Below are positions 1 to 11,206 of a DNA stretch of 64,000 bases, in pieces. The notes below the pieces were generated by a model. It was given only the letters and a program-made list of their open reading frames with translations. It was not told where the DNA came from and searched no databases. This DNA is from Neoarius graeffei (lineage: Eukaryota; Chordata; Actinopteri; Siluriformes; Ariidae): positions 18,812,257 to 18,876,256 of the forward strand of contig NC_083583.1 of NCBI RefSeq assembly GCF_027579695.1, written 5' to 3'. A program made the translations under genes and the position numbers. Numbering within the stretch: position 1 is the stretch's first letter; each line of letters begins with the position of its first letter.

Positions 1-690
1 CTGGGAAAGTTTATTCCAGGGTGCTGGAAAGGAAGCTCCAACAATTGTTGAACCTCAAATTCAGGAGAAGCAATGCAGATTCCGTCCTGGCCATGGAACA
101 GTGGACCAGCTCTTTACCCTGGCAGGGTTGTTGGGGGGTTCATGGGAGTATGAGCAGCCAGTCTACATGTGTTTTGTAGATTTGGAAAAGGCTTACAATT
201 ATGTACCCTGGGGACTCTTGTGGGGGGCACTGCGGGAGTATGGGGCATCGGGGCCCTACGAGCCATCCGATCCTTGTACAACCAAAGTAAGAGCTGCGTC
301 CGAATTTTCGGCACAAAGTCAAACAAGTTTCCAGTGGGCGTTGGACTCTGCCAAGGCTGTCCCTTGTCACCGATCCTGTTTGTGATATTCATGGATGGGA
401 TCTCAAGGCACAGCCGGGGTGAGGAGGGCGTCTGGTTTGGGAACCTCAGAATTGCATCTCTGCTTTTTGCAGATGATGTGGTTCTGTTGGCTTCTTCAAA
501 GCAAGACATTCAGCAAGCACTGGAACAGTTTGCAGCCGAGAGTGAAGCAGCTGGGATGAGAGTCAGCACCTCCAAGTCTGAGGCCATAGTTCTCTGCCGG
601 AAAACAGTGGAGTGCTCCCTCCAGGTTGGGAGTGAGTTGCTGCCCCAAGTGAAGGAGCTCAAGTATCTCAGGGTTTTGTTCATGAGTGAT
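1..690 (+). pseudogene. Non-LTR retrotransposon reverse transcriptase fragment
   Basis: Decayed piece of a LINE reverse transcriptase, entered at the left edge of the window. Readable blocks are FVDLEKAYNYVPW (about 175-215), a GCPLSPILFVIFMD block (about 355-395) and the catalytic FADDVVLL box (about 466-489), ending near LKYLRVLFMS (about 690). These lie in more than one frame, so at least one frameshift is present. The same blocks occur in the much better preserved minus-strand LINE at 21675-23454, so the two belong to one family. The copy has no visible 3' tail and is taken to be dead. Confidence 0.8.
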
Positions 691-788
691 TTTATTTATA
701 TAATTCAAAGTTATGCCATGGGTGAAGTTAGACTCAGAGGTGTGGGTGAAGTTACACTTTAAATATTTTTTAGGAGATAAGTGAAGCC
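691..788. other. Unassigned spacer
   Basis: AT-rich sequence after the LINE fragment. It ends with the 15-bp direct repeat GAGATAAGTGAAGCC (774-788) that flanks the next SINE. No gene seen. Confidence 0.5.
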
Positions 789-928
789 ACACTGGCAAGT
801 GGCCTAGTGGTTAGTATGTCTGCCTCTCGATTGAGAGATCGTGAGTTCTACTCACAGTCAGGTCATACCAAAGACCATCCAAAAAATGGTGCCTGCTGCC
901 ATCTGGCAAGGCACGCTGCAATACAGAT
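789..928 (+). mobile_element. tRNA-derived SINE, short family (SINE-D)
   Basis: Starts with a tRNA-like promoter: a GGCCTAGTGGTTAG A-box-like stretch, then a degenerate GAGTTCTACTC B-box-like stretch (family form would be GAGTTCGA). A body with CATCTGGCAAGGCACGCTG follows. Flanked by perfect 15-bp duplications GAGATAAGTGAAGCC at 774-788 and 929-943, which fixes the insertion limits. It differs in sequence from the abundant SINE elsewhere in the window. Confidence 0.8.
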
Positions 929-965
929 GAGATAAGTGAAGCCTGAGAATTTCCTTTACATTTAA

Positions 966-1736
966 AGGAGATACGCAAAACCTTTATTTTTAAATACATT
1001 TCCGAGTGGATAGTATCTCCATCCTTGACTCTTGTATGCTGCATAATTGGGAATAAAAAATATATTTTTGAGAGTTAAAATCATCCAAGAAATCTGACAA
1101 CTGGTCCACTCATTCTCCATTTTCTCCATACTGAGTACTCCGCCATTACTGCTCGGCTCACACTCCGGGAGAACTGGTGCAACTGAACTTTCTTTCCTTT
1201 TCTTGTACTTTTCTTTTCCTTTAATTGTTGGTACTGCACCCTCTTTCAATACAGGCTTATAGCCAACACTCCTCAATAGATCAAAGGTTTTGTACGAGTC
1301 CTCAGTAAAATGTGCAGAGCAGAGGAGAGACCACTTCGTAGGTGCCCAATCCGTGACTTTCTCACAAAACGCATCCAAATCTTTGCAGTTTGAACATTCT
1401 TGGGCCATGAATGCAACATAAATCCACCTTCTGTCATGTTGCTGCACTGGCCAGCAACACATCTACGTGGCATGGCAATAAATTAGCTCAAAATGGAGGA
1501 TCGGAGTTGCAGTCAACTCTGTGTTTTCGTATAGCGGAAATGGCGATGAGACCGATAGCCTTCCCGCTGTGACGTCACAGATGTCAAAATCATTCACTCA
1601 GACCGCTACCTATATGAATCACTTTAATCATAAAAATTACCACATTAGATTAATGCTTAAAACTATTCCTGTGCCATTCTTGAGGTCTTAAGGCATTTAT
1701 AAACAAAAAGTGAGGCCATGGTTCTGCGTATCTCCT
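966..1736 (-). mobile_element. TTAA-flanked DNA transposon with THAP domain (Kolobok-like)
   Basis: The ends are inverted repeats: AGGAGATACGCAAAACC at the left, and at the right the complement of AGGAGATACGCAGAACC. Each is bounded by TTAA (962-965 and 1737-1740). A TTAA target duplication together with an encoded THAP zinc finger is the known combination of the Kolobok superfamily. At 771 bp with only a broken THAP exon, this is an internally deleted copy. It lies in the bco1 intron, about 130 bp before the first visible bco1 exon. Confidence 0.7.
1130..1473 (-). pseudogene. THAP-domain zinc finger of the Kolobok-like element
   Basis: Reading on the minus strand from ATG at 1473, the protein opens with MPRRCVAGQCSN, giving the first two cysteines of a C2CH THAP zinc finger. 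A WMRFV segment follows. After a single-base frameshift near 1355 it continues with W-x-P, CSAHF (third Cys and the His) and the closing AVPTI motif. THAP domains bind DNA at transposon ends or promoters. A basic stretch KGKEKYKKRKES follows. The rest of the transposase is absent, so the element could not move unaided. Confidence 0.75.
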
Positions 1737-1863
1737 TTAAGATTGTTCACATTTTTGTCTCCTATTAAGCTCCATTGTAATTGTGCTAGCAATGCGCCCC
1801 TTTTTATCTTTCAACATAAACATATTTAGTGTTTCAGGGTGGAGTTTTCTTTTAACACTGAAG

Positions 1864-2815
1864 CTGTAACATTGATCCATTTTATCCAAAGTGTGCTGAA
1901 AAAGGAGAAAACCTGATCAAGTTGAAATACACAACAGCGACTGCTGTGAAAGAAAAAGAAGGAAAGCTATTCTGCCAGCCAGAGGTTATTAGTGAAGGTA
2001 ACTCGCCAGTATTATTACAACAATTCATGCAGCTCTGCACTGTAACATTGACTGATTTTGTTTGGAAACCAGGTATTGAAGTTCCCAGAATCAATTACAA
2101 CTACAATGGACAGAAGCACAGATATGCATATATGACCAAGGCGAGGACTGTATTCACGACAAAGGTGAATATAGACTTTTAATAATGTAATCAAATTTTC
2201 ATCTCATCTCATCTCATTATCTCTAGCTGCTTTATCCTGTTCTACAGGGTCGCAGGCAAGCTGGAGCCTATCCCAGCTGACTACGGGTGAAAGGCAAATT
2301 TATCATTAAAAAATGTCTTTTTGGATTGTATCACTATAAAATATGGTGAAATTGTTGTTTCAGATTATCAAGTTGGATGTTGAAACAAAGCTGCAGGTTG
2401 AATGGAGTGCAGAGAACTGCAGGCTTACTGAGCCTGTGTTTGTTCCCCGACCTAGTGCAAGTGAAGAGGATGATGGTGAGCTGTTTAAGAATCCTGACTT
2501 TTCATGTTCTTGTTAGTATTCTATGTAGCAGGCATTGAGTAGTTATCATATTGTAAACTTATTGGTCATGAGTTTTAATGACTTGTCCTTGTCTGCTTGT
2601 TATGTTTAGGTGTAGTCCTCATGTCAGTCATAAATGGTAATCCTGGTGAGTCTGACTTCCTTCTAGTACTTGATGGGAAGTCATTCCAAGAAATAGCACG
2701 GGCTAGCGTGAACGTAGAGCTACATATAGACATGCATGGCTTCTTTATACCACAACAAGATCTGGAACATCCACCTGCTGATGGCACAGCTAAAGAATCT
2801 TCAACTGACTGTTGA
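1864..2815 (+). CDS. bco1: Beta-carotene 15,15'-dioxygenase, last four exons
   Basis: C-terminal part of a carotenoid cleavage dioxygenase. The cytosolic, Fe(II)-dependent BCO1 enzyme splits beta-carotene at the central double bond into two retinal molecules. Exons: about 1864-1997, 2073-2164, 2364-2475 and 2610-2815 (stop TGA). All visible junctions are GT-AG and keep one frame. The first intron is only 75 bp. Readable conserved blocks are ENLIKL, ATAVKEKEGKLFCQPE, EVPRINYNYNG, EPVFVPRP, EEDDGVVL, FLLVLDGKSF and ASVNVELHIDMHGFFI. The His in MHGFF corresponds to the fourth iron-ligand histidine of the family. The FLL-LD-KSF-E-ARASV-V block is closer to BCO1 than to BCO2 as I remember them, so BCO1 is preferred. 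The 5' exons lie outside the window, and the 1864 boundary is inferred from a pyrimidine-rich stretch before AAG. Confidence 0.85.
2201..2295 (-). mobile_element. SINE-A 3'-tail fragment in bco1 intron
   Basis: Only the last 95 bp or so of the abundant SINE is present: CTCATCTCATTATCTCTAG through CCCAGCTGACTACGGGTGA. It has no tRNA-like head, as expected of a 5'-truncated copy. It lies in the 199-bp intron between 2164 and 2364. Confidence 0.8.
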
Positions 2816-2883
2816 ACATGTACTTTGGATTAGCATGTGATGGTATAACTTTAAAAATGACTAAAATCCAAAGTGGACATGTT
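2815..2883 (+). other. Stem-loop just after the bco1 stop codon
   Basis: AACATGTACTTTGGATTAG (2815-2833) can pair with CTAAAATCCAAAGTGGACATGTT (2861-2883) apart from small bulges, leaving a loop of about 27 nt. It lies in the presumed 3' UTR. It may be a small MITE remnant or an RNA hairpin; nothing here shows function. Confidence 0.55.
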
Positions 2884-3274
2884 AAAAGCATGACATGTAC
2901 AGTGGCATGCAAAAGTTTTGGCACCCTTGCTGAAAATGTCTGTTACTGTGAATAGTTAAGTGAGTAGAAGAACTGATCACCAAAAGGCATTAAGGTAAAG
3001 ATGAGGCATTTATTTTCAGTGTTGTATGCAAGATTTGTGTATTATTTTTGTTTTGTACAATTGGAGAGTGAAAAAAGAAAAGGAACACCATGCGAAAGTT
3101 TGGGCACCCCAATACATTTGAGTTCTCAGGTAACTTTTACCAAGGTTCCAGACCTTAATTAGCTTATTGAGTTGTGGATTGTTCAAATTCTTCATTAGGA
3201 AAGGTCAGATGATACAGATTTCAAAGCTGTATAAATTCTCTGACTCCTCAAACTTGTCCCTCAAATCAACAGCC

Positions 3275-5729
3275 ATGGGCTCCTCTAAGCAACTCCCTCG
3301 CATTCTGAATAATAAAATAATTGATACTCTCAAAGCAGGAGAAGGCTACAAGAACGTAGCAAAGTGTTTTCAGGTAGCTGTTTCCTCAGATTGTAATGTT
3401 ATTAAGAAATGGCAGTTAACAGAAACAGTGGAGATCAAGGTGAGGTCTGGAAGATGAAGAAAACTTTCTGAAAGAACTGCTCATTGGATTGCTAGAAAGG
3501 CAAATAAAAACCCGTTTGACTGCAGAAGGCCTTCAGAAAGATTTAACAGACCCTGGAGTGGTGGTGCACTGTTCTACTATGCAGCGACACCTGAACAAAT
3601 ATGACCTTCATGGGAGAGTCATCAGAAGAAAACCTTTCCTGCATCCTAGCCACAAAATTCAGCGTCTGAAGTTTGCAAATGAACATCTAAGCAAGCCTGA
3701 TGCATTTTGGAAACAAGTCCTGTGGACTGATCAGTGGCAGCTGCTGGTTTTTAAAACAGGGGAAGCCCATTTTACGCATTCATCGTAAAACCTGTAGGCC
3801 GGATATCAAAGCATAGAAAGGTGTGCCCCATTAGCATAGTGAACTAGACAACCCTACCTAGTGGCAGAAAGTATTTTTGCTTGTACATTTCATGTTATAG
3901 TCTGGCTTGCCAGGCTAGTGCCTCATATCCTTAATCAAAAATATCAAACATCCAAAAATCACTGGCTATTCAATGAAGAGCCTTGAACATCATACCCTGA
4001 TATGCAACACAGAGTCTTTAACACAACACCCAGCTGTGCAACACATCCTTGAACATCTTCTGCAACACAGTCTGGAAATTCATAACCAGGTAGGCTATGC
4101 AACACACAGAACCTTGAATATTATACCCAGGTATAACCTATAACACAGAGCCCACCATTCTCTTAACATTACTGAACAATATACACACTTCAGATTCATG
4201 AACATTATATGATGCACACTATTTATACACAAATTCTGCCCTCCGCTCCTTTTCCAGAAAATGGTCTGTGACCCTGTCATACTAGCTGGTTGTGCTTTCC
4301 AGAGACTTCACCAATTTCTGTTAGCAGCTAGTACTGCAGATCCCAATAAGGCTCAAGCTAGCCTACAACCAGATTGAACTACAAATGAAATAAACGAGTG
4401 AATTCACGAATGATCAAACTGATAGAATGAATGAAAATTAACGGAACACAACGAGTAATATTTACATTTATTTACAGAGTAATGTACAGAGACATCAATG
4501 AGAAGAAACGTTTATATGAAAAGAAATTCGGACAGCACTTTGGCACACGACTACACTTTCTCGACATCCGCTAGGGACTGATCATACTTCCGTGTTCCTT
4601 GCCGAAGTACCGCCCTCCTCATGTCTTTCAAACACTACCTCCAATAATCCTTCATCAGCCCGGCTTCTTGTCCCGCCCACTGTCTCGTTTAGTCCCAGAG
4701 AAGCCCGGCTTCCCTGGAAGTGACGATTTTGTTGATTTTAACCAATAACAACTAGCCGAAATTGGCTGTTCAGAGCCGTCTCGTAGACTGCAACGGATAC
4801 CTGGCTGCCAGTCAGTGTTGCCAGAAACTGCTGACGTTTTCCATCCCAAAATATGTTCAAAATCCGCCAAAATGCACTTAAAACCGCCCAATCTGGCAAC
4901 ACTGCTGCCGGTCCATAGAGCGCATTGAAATAAGAAAGGTTACAGCCTGGCAGCAAAGGTGATTCTCGTAGCAAACTGCAAGTTCGTCAGACATCACTCA
5001 ACTAAGTTACAGGATAGTTATGAACATAAATACAATCTTGGGCATATATTATGTTATGCAAGTTATTGTTTTAATGAGAATTCAACGTCATAGACGCCGC
5101 AGTTTGGGGAGAGAATTTTAGGGGAAGCTCGGCTTCCCTTGTTGTCTCTGAGAAATCGCCCCTGGGACTGATGAAATAAAAATAGAACTTTTTGGCCACA
5201 ATGTGCAAAGGTATGTTTGGAGAAAAAAGGGTGCCAAATTCCAGGAAAAGAACACCTCTCCAACTCTGAAGCATGGGTATGGGTCAATCATGCTTTGGGG
5301 TTGTGTTGCAGCCAGTGGCACAGGGCACATTTCATTGGTCGAGGGACGCAGGGATTCGAATAAATACCAGCAAATTCTGGAAGCAAACCATCTGTAAAAA
5401 AGTTGAAGTTAAAAAGAGGATGGGTCCTACAATAAGACGATGATCCAAAACACACCTCAAAATCTACAATGGAATACCTCAAGAGGCACAAGCTGAAGGT
5501 TTTGCCCTGGCCCTCACAGTCCCCTCACCTAAACATCATTGAAAATCTGTCGATAGATCTCAAAAGAGCAGTGCATGCAAGACAGCCCAAGAAACTTGCA
5601 GAACTGGAAGCCTTTTGCAAGGATGAATGCACGAAAATCCCCCAGGTAAGAACTGAAAGATTATTAGCTGGCTACAAAAAGTGTTTACAAACTGTGATAC
5701 TTGCCAAAGGGGGTGTTACTAAGTACTGA
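3275..5729 (+). pseudogene. Tc1 transposase, interrupted and frameshifted
   Basis: Starts MGSSKQLP at 3275. It has an N-terminal helix-turn-helix region (GEGYKNVAKCF), then ANEHLSKPDAFWKQVLWTD before the hAT insertion at 3732. The frame resumes after 5172 with an RYVWRKKG block, LKHGYGSIMLWGCVAASGTG, WPSQSPHLNIIENL (holding the last catalytic Glu) and the C-terminal GVTKY, with stop at 5727-5729. Premature stops and shifts occur near 3455 and 5397-5430. It would have encoded a DDE-type transposase of about 340 residues and is now inactive. Confidence 0.85.
3732..5164. mobile_element. Non-autonomous hAT element inside the Tc1 transposase
   Basis: An 8-bp duplication GGACTGAT flanks it (3724-3731 and 5165-5172). 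Ends are CAGTGGC at the left and CCCCTG at the right (CAGGGGC in complement), typical of hAT termini. Removing it and one duplication restores the transposase reading through TGGACTGATGAAAT. The body of 1433 bp has no transposase. It includes degenerate repeats of the type CAACACAGAGTCTTTAACA (about 3985-4160). Confidence 0.88.
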
Positions 5730-5950
5730 CCATGTCAGGTGCCCAAACTTTTGCTTCAGGTCCTTTTCATTTTTGGGTATTTTATGCCTGTAAATGATGG
5801 AAATAAAATGTAATCTTGCAGAAAATATTAAAGAAATGTGTCATTTTTACCTTTATGCCTTTTGGTGATCAGTTCATCTTCTGCTCACTTAACGATTCAC
5901 AGTAACAGACATTTTCAGCAAGGGTGCCCAAACTTTTGCATGCCACTGTA

Positions 5951-6719
5951 TGTATAAATTGTGATGTGTACAGCTTTTTTTTTTTGGCATTATTAAAGGT
6001 AGACTGCCTTTCAGATTTTTCAAGTTTAGGTCATAAAAAGAATTTTCCCGACACCCAATTATTTTTGTTTAGTGGACCGAAAGCTACTGAATTTAAATCA
6101 CAGACTTCCAATTTTATTCGGTTTTTATTTTTTTAAATAGAACAATTAATGAATTTAGGACCATGTGGCCCTAAATTCTCTGCTATTTTTTCCTGCTTCA
6201 ACATGATCCAATTCAAGATACTACGTCATGCATCATGTGGTGGGCTTTCCCCATTCACACAAGGCATTGTGGGATACAAATTTGAAACAGAAGAGAAAAA
6301 TGGAGGATGTGTGTGCGCAAATGAAACGTGAAAGACCGACTACAGTAACAAAGCGAGAAGAAAATACGTTACGTTGCGAAGGAAAGGAAACACAGGACCA
6401 AACTAATAAATATCGGTGGTCAGCGAGCACCTTGGTGTGATCAGCTATTCGTTTAGCAACAGAATGATGTAACTGTCAGTGCACGGTCAAAAGTAAACCT
6501 GTAGATGGCAGTAATGTAACACTGTGGATGCCAGCTGCCGTAAAACCCAAAAGAAGAAGAAGCACGTAAACCTGTGCATGTGCACACGGACTTCCTCTGT
6601 CTGCTTGAAGCGAGCGATTTCATGCACATTATTTGCTCGAGAATCCCTTCAAATTAAATAACTTCCCAGCCACAGAATGGACTGATTTTTTTTTTTTTAG
6701 ATATTACAGAAACATACAT
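5951..6719. other. AT-rich spacer, possible old TIR element
   Basis: No exon recognised. A TTAA followed by AGGTAGACTGCC near 5994-6009 resembles a transposon end, but no matching right end was found. The TSD of the following SINE occupies 6709-6719. Confidence 0.4.
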
Positions 6720-7083
6720 GGGCGGCACGGTGGTGTAGTGGTTAGCGCTGTCGCCTCACAGCAAGAAGGTCCTGGGTTCGAGCCCCGGGGCCGGCGAGGG
6801 CCTTTCTGTGTGGAGTTTGCATATTCTCCCCGTGTCCGCGTGGGTTTCCTCCGGGTGCTCCGGTTTCCCCCACAGTCCAAAGACATGCAGGTTAGGTTAA
6901 CTGGTGGCTCTAAATTGACCGTAGGTGTGAATGGTTGTCTGTGTCTATGTGTCGGCCCTGTGATGACCTGGAGACTTGTCCAGGGTGTACCCCGCCTTTC
7001 GCCCGTAGTCAGCTGGGATAGGCTCCAGCTTGCCTGCGACCCTGTAGAAGGATGAAGCGGCTAGAGATGATGAGATGAGATGA
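6720..7083 (+). mobile_element. SINE-A, full length
   Basis: Reference copy of the abundant SINE. It has a tRNA-like head (GGCGGCACGGTGGTGTAGTG, then a B-box in GGGTTCGAGCCCC), a central region (CATGCAGGTTAGGTTAACTG) and a 3' tail (CCAGCTTGCCTGCGACCCTG, then GATGAGATGAGA). It is flanked by GAAACATACAT (6709-6719) and GAAACGTACAT (7084-7094), a TSD with one difference. Confidence 0.93.
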
Positions 7084-7094
7084 GAAACGTACAT

Positions 7095-7478
7095 CACAAT
7101 GACCAAATTTCAGAGGGAACTAAATCTCACCAGTTTAATGAAATCAAAAGGCCGTTTAGGTTTGAAGATTATATATAAGGCCCCTTTGGATACAGGTACC
7201 TGCCAATAAATAAATGGAGCAATATATTAATATAATATCAAAATGCAATTTTTTTTTGTACAAAAAACAGAAGTTTTGTGGTTTCTTGCACTGTATATAA
7301 ACACACTGGAGCAAACAACAGTGTGAAACGCTATCATTTTAACTCCAGTGATGACACTAGTATATGTGCTGCATGTATGTGAATGTGTGATTTGAAGATG
7401 CACTCTGTGTGTAGTTGTGTACATTGTCACTCAAAGCATCAAATCCAAGAAAAATTTCCTTGAGGAGACAATAAAGTT
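7095..7478. other. Unassigned spacer
   Basis: AT-rich sequence without a recognisable exon, RNA gene or element end. Confidence 0.4.
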
Positions 7479-7849
7479 CAACCACAAATCAGAAAAAGTT
7501 GGGCCAGTATGTTGAAATTAAAACTGAAAACAATGATTTGTAGATAATCTTGAACCTGTATTGCACTCAAAACAATACAACAGCACATTATTTGATGCTT
7601 TACCTCTGAGTTTTATTGTCTTTTTTTTCCAAAATAAACATTTCAAAAAAAAAAGTTTTACCACTTTATAATGTTGCCATTCCTTCTCACAACACTTAAA
7701 AGATGTGTAGAGACTGAAGACACCAAGTGATGCTGTTTCAGGTGTTATTTTGTCCCATTCTTCCTGCAACAGTACGGGGTCATGATTGTCATATTTTTCA
7801 TTTAAAAATTTGCCACACATTCTCTATTAGGGACAGAGGGGACTGGCAC

Positions 7850-8691
7850 CATCGGCGTCGCCAGGGGTATTTTACTGGGGCACGTGCCCCAGTATAGATC
7901 TGTAGTGCCCCAGTAAAAAAAATCCAGTGACGAAACGCTCTGAATTTTAAACTTGGGAATAGCTGCAATTTAATTAATTCATAACGTGGGGTAGGCTAAC
8001 CGATGCGCGAAGAAGACCATCTACAATGCTTTTACATTGGTAGTTTTGGCTGGCCTCGCGCACACTAAGCAATGTGAAAAAAGTGTGCGCGTGACATGAG
8101 TAACATCTTGGTTGCTATGGGGACCGCAGACTCCAGCAGCCCTCAGATGCAATGAAATTCAGAGCAGGGGAAACCATCTCTCCGTGTTTTTCAACTGTTT
8201 ACAGGTTAGTAGACAGTAATTCCACTGTCATTTTTGTAACGCTGTAGAATTAATATGTGTTGGGACATTGTTTTCGTGTTGTCTTGATTTTTTGTTTGAA
8301 ACGAAGGGATATTGAAAAGTTTGCATTCATTCCGTCGTCTGCAACGTGGCAAGCCGCGAGCCCTCAGTTTGCGTGTTGCCAGATCGCGTTGATAGTTTTG
8401 TGATGGACTGTGTGAAGATAGCCACCTAACGTAATGACACACAACTGTTGTTTTGGAGGCTACGTCCAGTTGAGTATACAGGCCGTTTCTAAATATAAAT
8501 ATCAATATATAAATATATATTACATAAAATATAATATATATTACATAAAATGTAATATATATTATATAAAAAATATAAATATAAATATAAATATAGTGCA
8601 AAATTTTTAGCTCGCGCGCTTCGCGCGCTCGCATACATTTCCTGTGCCCCTTTTGTGCCCCAGTATGGTCTTGGGTCTAGTGACGCCCCTG
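7850..8691. mobile_element. Non-autonomous hAT-like element
   Basis: Flanked by the 8-bp duplication ACTGGCAC (7842-7849 and 8692-8699). Ends CATCGGCGTC and, in complement, CAGGGGCGTC. A GGGGCACGTGCCCCAG palindrome lies near the left end, and an AT-rich self-complementary stretch lies at 8497-8596. No transposase. Confidence 0.82.
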
Positions 8692-8950
8692 ACTGGCACC
8701 CTCTTCTTCCACAGCTGCCTTTGTAATGTGTGCAGAATGTGGTTTTGCACTGTCTTCTTAAAATACAGTTAGGTCTATATATATTTGGACACTGACACAA
8801 CTTTTGTGGTTTTTTACCTGTTTACTGAAACATATTCAAGTTATAGTTATATAATGGACATGGACATAAAGTCCAGACTTTCAGCTTTCATTTGAGGGTA
8901 TCCACATTAAAATTGGATGAAGGGTTTAGGAGTTTCAGCTTCTTAACATG

Positions 8951-9309
8951 GGGCGGCACGGTGGTGTAGTGGTTAGCGCTGTCGCCTCACAGCAAGAAGG
9001 TCCTGGGTTCGAGCCCCGGGGCTGGCGAGGGCCTTTCTGTGTGGAGTTTGCATGTTCTCCCCGTGTCCGCGTGGGTTTCCTCCGGGTGCTCCGGTTTCCC
9101 CCACAGTCCAAAGACATGCAGGTTAGGTTAACTGGTGACTCTAAATTGACCGTAGGTGTGAATGGTTGTCTGTGTCTATGTGTCAGCCCTGTGATGACCT
9201 GGCGACTTGTCCAGGGTGTACCCTGCCTTTCGCCCGTAGTCAGCTGGGATAGGCTCCAGCTTGCCTGCGACCCTGTAGAAGGATAAAGCGGCTAGAGATA
9301 ATGAGAATG
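8951..9309 (+). mobile_element. SINE-A inside the nested Tc1
   Basis: Perfect 14-bp duplications AGCTTCTTAACATG at 8937-8950 and 9310-9323. Full head and tail are present. It lies in the 5' untranslated part of the Tc1. Confidence 0.93.
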
Positions 9310-9497
9310 AGCTTCTTAACATGTGCCACCCTGTTTTTAAAGGGACCAAAAGTAATTGGACAATTGACTCAAAGGCTATTTCATGGGCAGGTGTGGGCAA
9401 TTCCTTCGTTATGTCATTCTCAATTAAGCAGATAAAAGACCTGGAGTTTATTTGAGGTGTGGTGCTTGCATTTGGAAGATTTTGCTGTGAAGAAAAC

Positions 9498-10526
9498 ATG
9501 TGGTCAAAGGAGCTCTCCATGCAGGTGAAACAAGCCATCCTTAAGCAGAAAAAACCCACCCGAGAAATTGCTACAATATTAGGAGTGGCAAAATCTACAG
9601 TTTGGTACATCCTGAGAAAGAAAGAAAGCACTGGTGAACTCATCAATGCAAAAAGACCTGGACGCCCACAGAAGACAACAGTGGTGGATGATCGCAGAAT
9701 ATTTCCATGGTGAAGAGAAACCCCTTCACAACAGCCAACCAAGTGAACAACATTCTCCAGGAGGTCGGCGTATCAATATCCAAATCTACCATAAAGAGAA
9801 GACTGCATGAAAGTAAATACAGAGGGTTCACTGCATGGTGCAAGACATTCATAAGCCTCAAGAATAAAAAGGCTAGATTGGACTTTGCTAAAAAAACATC
9901 TAAAAAAGCCAGCACAGTTCTGGAAGAACATTCTTTGGACAGATGAAACCAAGATCAACCTCTACCAGAATGATGGAAAGAAAAAAGTATGGCAAAGGCG
10001 TGGTACAGCTCATGATCCAAAGCATACCACATCATCTGTAAAACACGGCGGAGGCAGTGTGATGGCTTGGGCATGCATGGCTGCCAGTGGCACTGGGTCA
10101 CTAGTGTTTATTGATGATGTGACACAGGACAGAAGCAGCCGGATGAATTCTGAGGTATTCAGAGACATACTGTGTGCTCAAATCCAGCCAAATGCAGCCA
10201 AACTGATTGGTCGGCGTTTCATAATACAGATGGGCAGTGACCCAAAACATAAAACCAAAGCAACCCAGGAGTTTATTCAAGCAAAGAAGTGGAATGTTCT
10301 TGAATGGTCAAGTCAGTCACCTGATCTCAACCCGATTGAGCATGCATTTCACTTGTTAAAGACTAAACTTCAGACAGAAAGGCCCACAAACAGACAGCAA
10401 CTGAAAACCGCTGCAGTAAAGGCCTGGCAGAGCATTAAAAAGGAGGAAACACAGTGTCTGGTGATGTCCATGAGTTCAAGACTTCAGGCAGTCATTGCCA
10501 ACAAAGGGTTTTCAACCAAGAATTAG
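9498..10526 (+). pseudogene. Tc1 transposase with two frameshifts
   Basis: Starts MWSKELSMQVKQ at 9498. It has a helix-turn-helix region (TREIATILGVAKSTVWYIL), a GRPQKT linker, WTDETK (first catalytic Asp), GGGSVMAWACMAASGTG, then SDPKHKT and SPDLNPIEHAF (catalytic Glu), and stops at 10524-10526. The frame changes near 9713 and returns near 9940. The residue expected to be the second catalytic Asp is Gly (QMGSDPKH instead of QMDNDPKH-like). The protein is therefore inactive as written. Confidence 0.85.
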
Positions 10527-10787
10527 AAATGAACATTTTATTTACAATTATTTAATTTGTCCAATTACTTTTGAGCCCCTAAAATGAAGGGATTGTGTTT
10601 AAAAAATGCTTTAGTTCCTCACATTTTTATGCAATCATTTTGTTCAACCCACTGAATTAAAGCGGAAAGTCTGAACTTCAACTTCAACTGCATCTGAATT
10701 GTTTTGTTCAAAATTCATTGTGGTAATGTACAGAACCAAAATTAGAAAAATGTTGTCTCTGTCCAAATATTTATGGACCTAACTGTA

Positions 10788-11206
10788 TCCCTGGAAAAGA
10801 TGTCGGCTTAAAGGCAGCATATACTGCTCCAAAATCTCAATGTACTTTTCTGCATTAATGCTGCTGTCACAGAAGTGTAAGTTACCTTTGCCAAGGGCAA
10901 TGACACAACCCCATACCATGATGACAGTCCCTAGCTTTTGGACTTGTTGCTTGTAACAGTCTGGATGGTCCTTTTTGTCTTTGGTCCGGATCACAAAGTG
11001 TCCATTTCTTACAAAAAAAGACCTGGAATACTGATTTGTCTGACCACAATACACATTTCCACTGTGTGATTGTAAAATAACAGATGTCTCCAAGCCCAGA
11101 GATGTTGATGGTGCTTCTGGACACAGTTAACATAAGTCTTCCTTTTTGCGTAGTCAGGTTTTAACTGGTATTTGTGGATGTAACTCTGTATTGTAGTGCT
11201 TGACAA
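10788..11206 (-). pseudogene. Remnant transposase of the older Tc1-like host
   Basis: Minus-strand pieces in shifted frames: YAKRKTYVNCVQKHHQHLWA, VLWSDKSVFQ (first Asp box), MVWGCV and EQYMLPLSRHLFQG. They align by eye with the better transposase at 34874-35947. Many stops are present. Confidence 0.7.

Larger units (their letters stand above)
2900..5948 (+). mobile_element. Tc1-like transposon split by a hAT element
   Basis: TIRs starting CAGTGGCATGCAAAAG (2900) and ending with the complement CTTTTGCATGCCACTG (5948), each next to TA (2898-2899, 5949-5950), the Tc1/mariner target. Without the nested 1441 bp (element plus one 8-bp duplication), the length is about 1.6 kb, normal for a full Tc1 element. 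It starts 84 bp after the bco1 stop codon, so it probably lies in or just after the 3' UTR. Confidence 0.92.
8766..10785 (+). mobile_element. Tc1-like transposon nested in an older Tc1
   Basis: TIRs CAGTTAGGTC / GACCTAACTG next to TA (8764-8765 and 10786-10787; the right complement reads CAGTTAGGTCCATAAATATT). The flanking sequence on both sides is the older Tc1-like element at 7479-11821. Net length after removing the SINE is about 1.65 kb. Confidence 0.9.

Noticed and set aside
8206-8800. Tyr/Ile-rich frames (YIYIYIYIF) suggesting a membrane protein
   Set aside because: Product of the AT-rich self-complementary stretch in the hAT element at 7850-8691.
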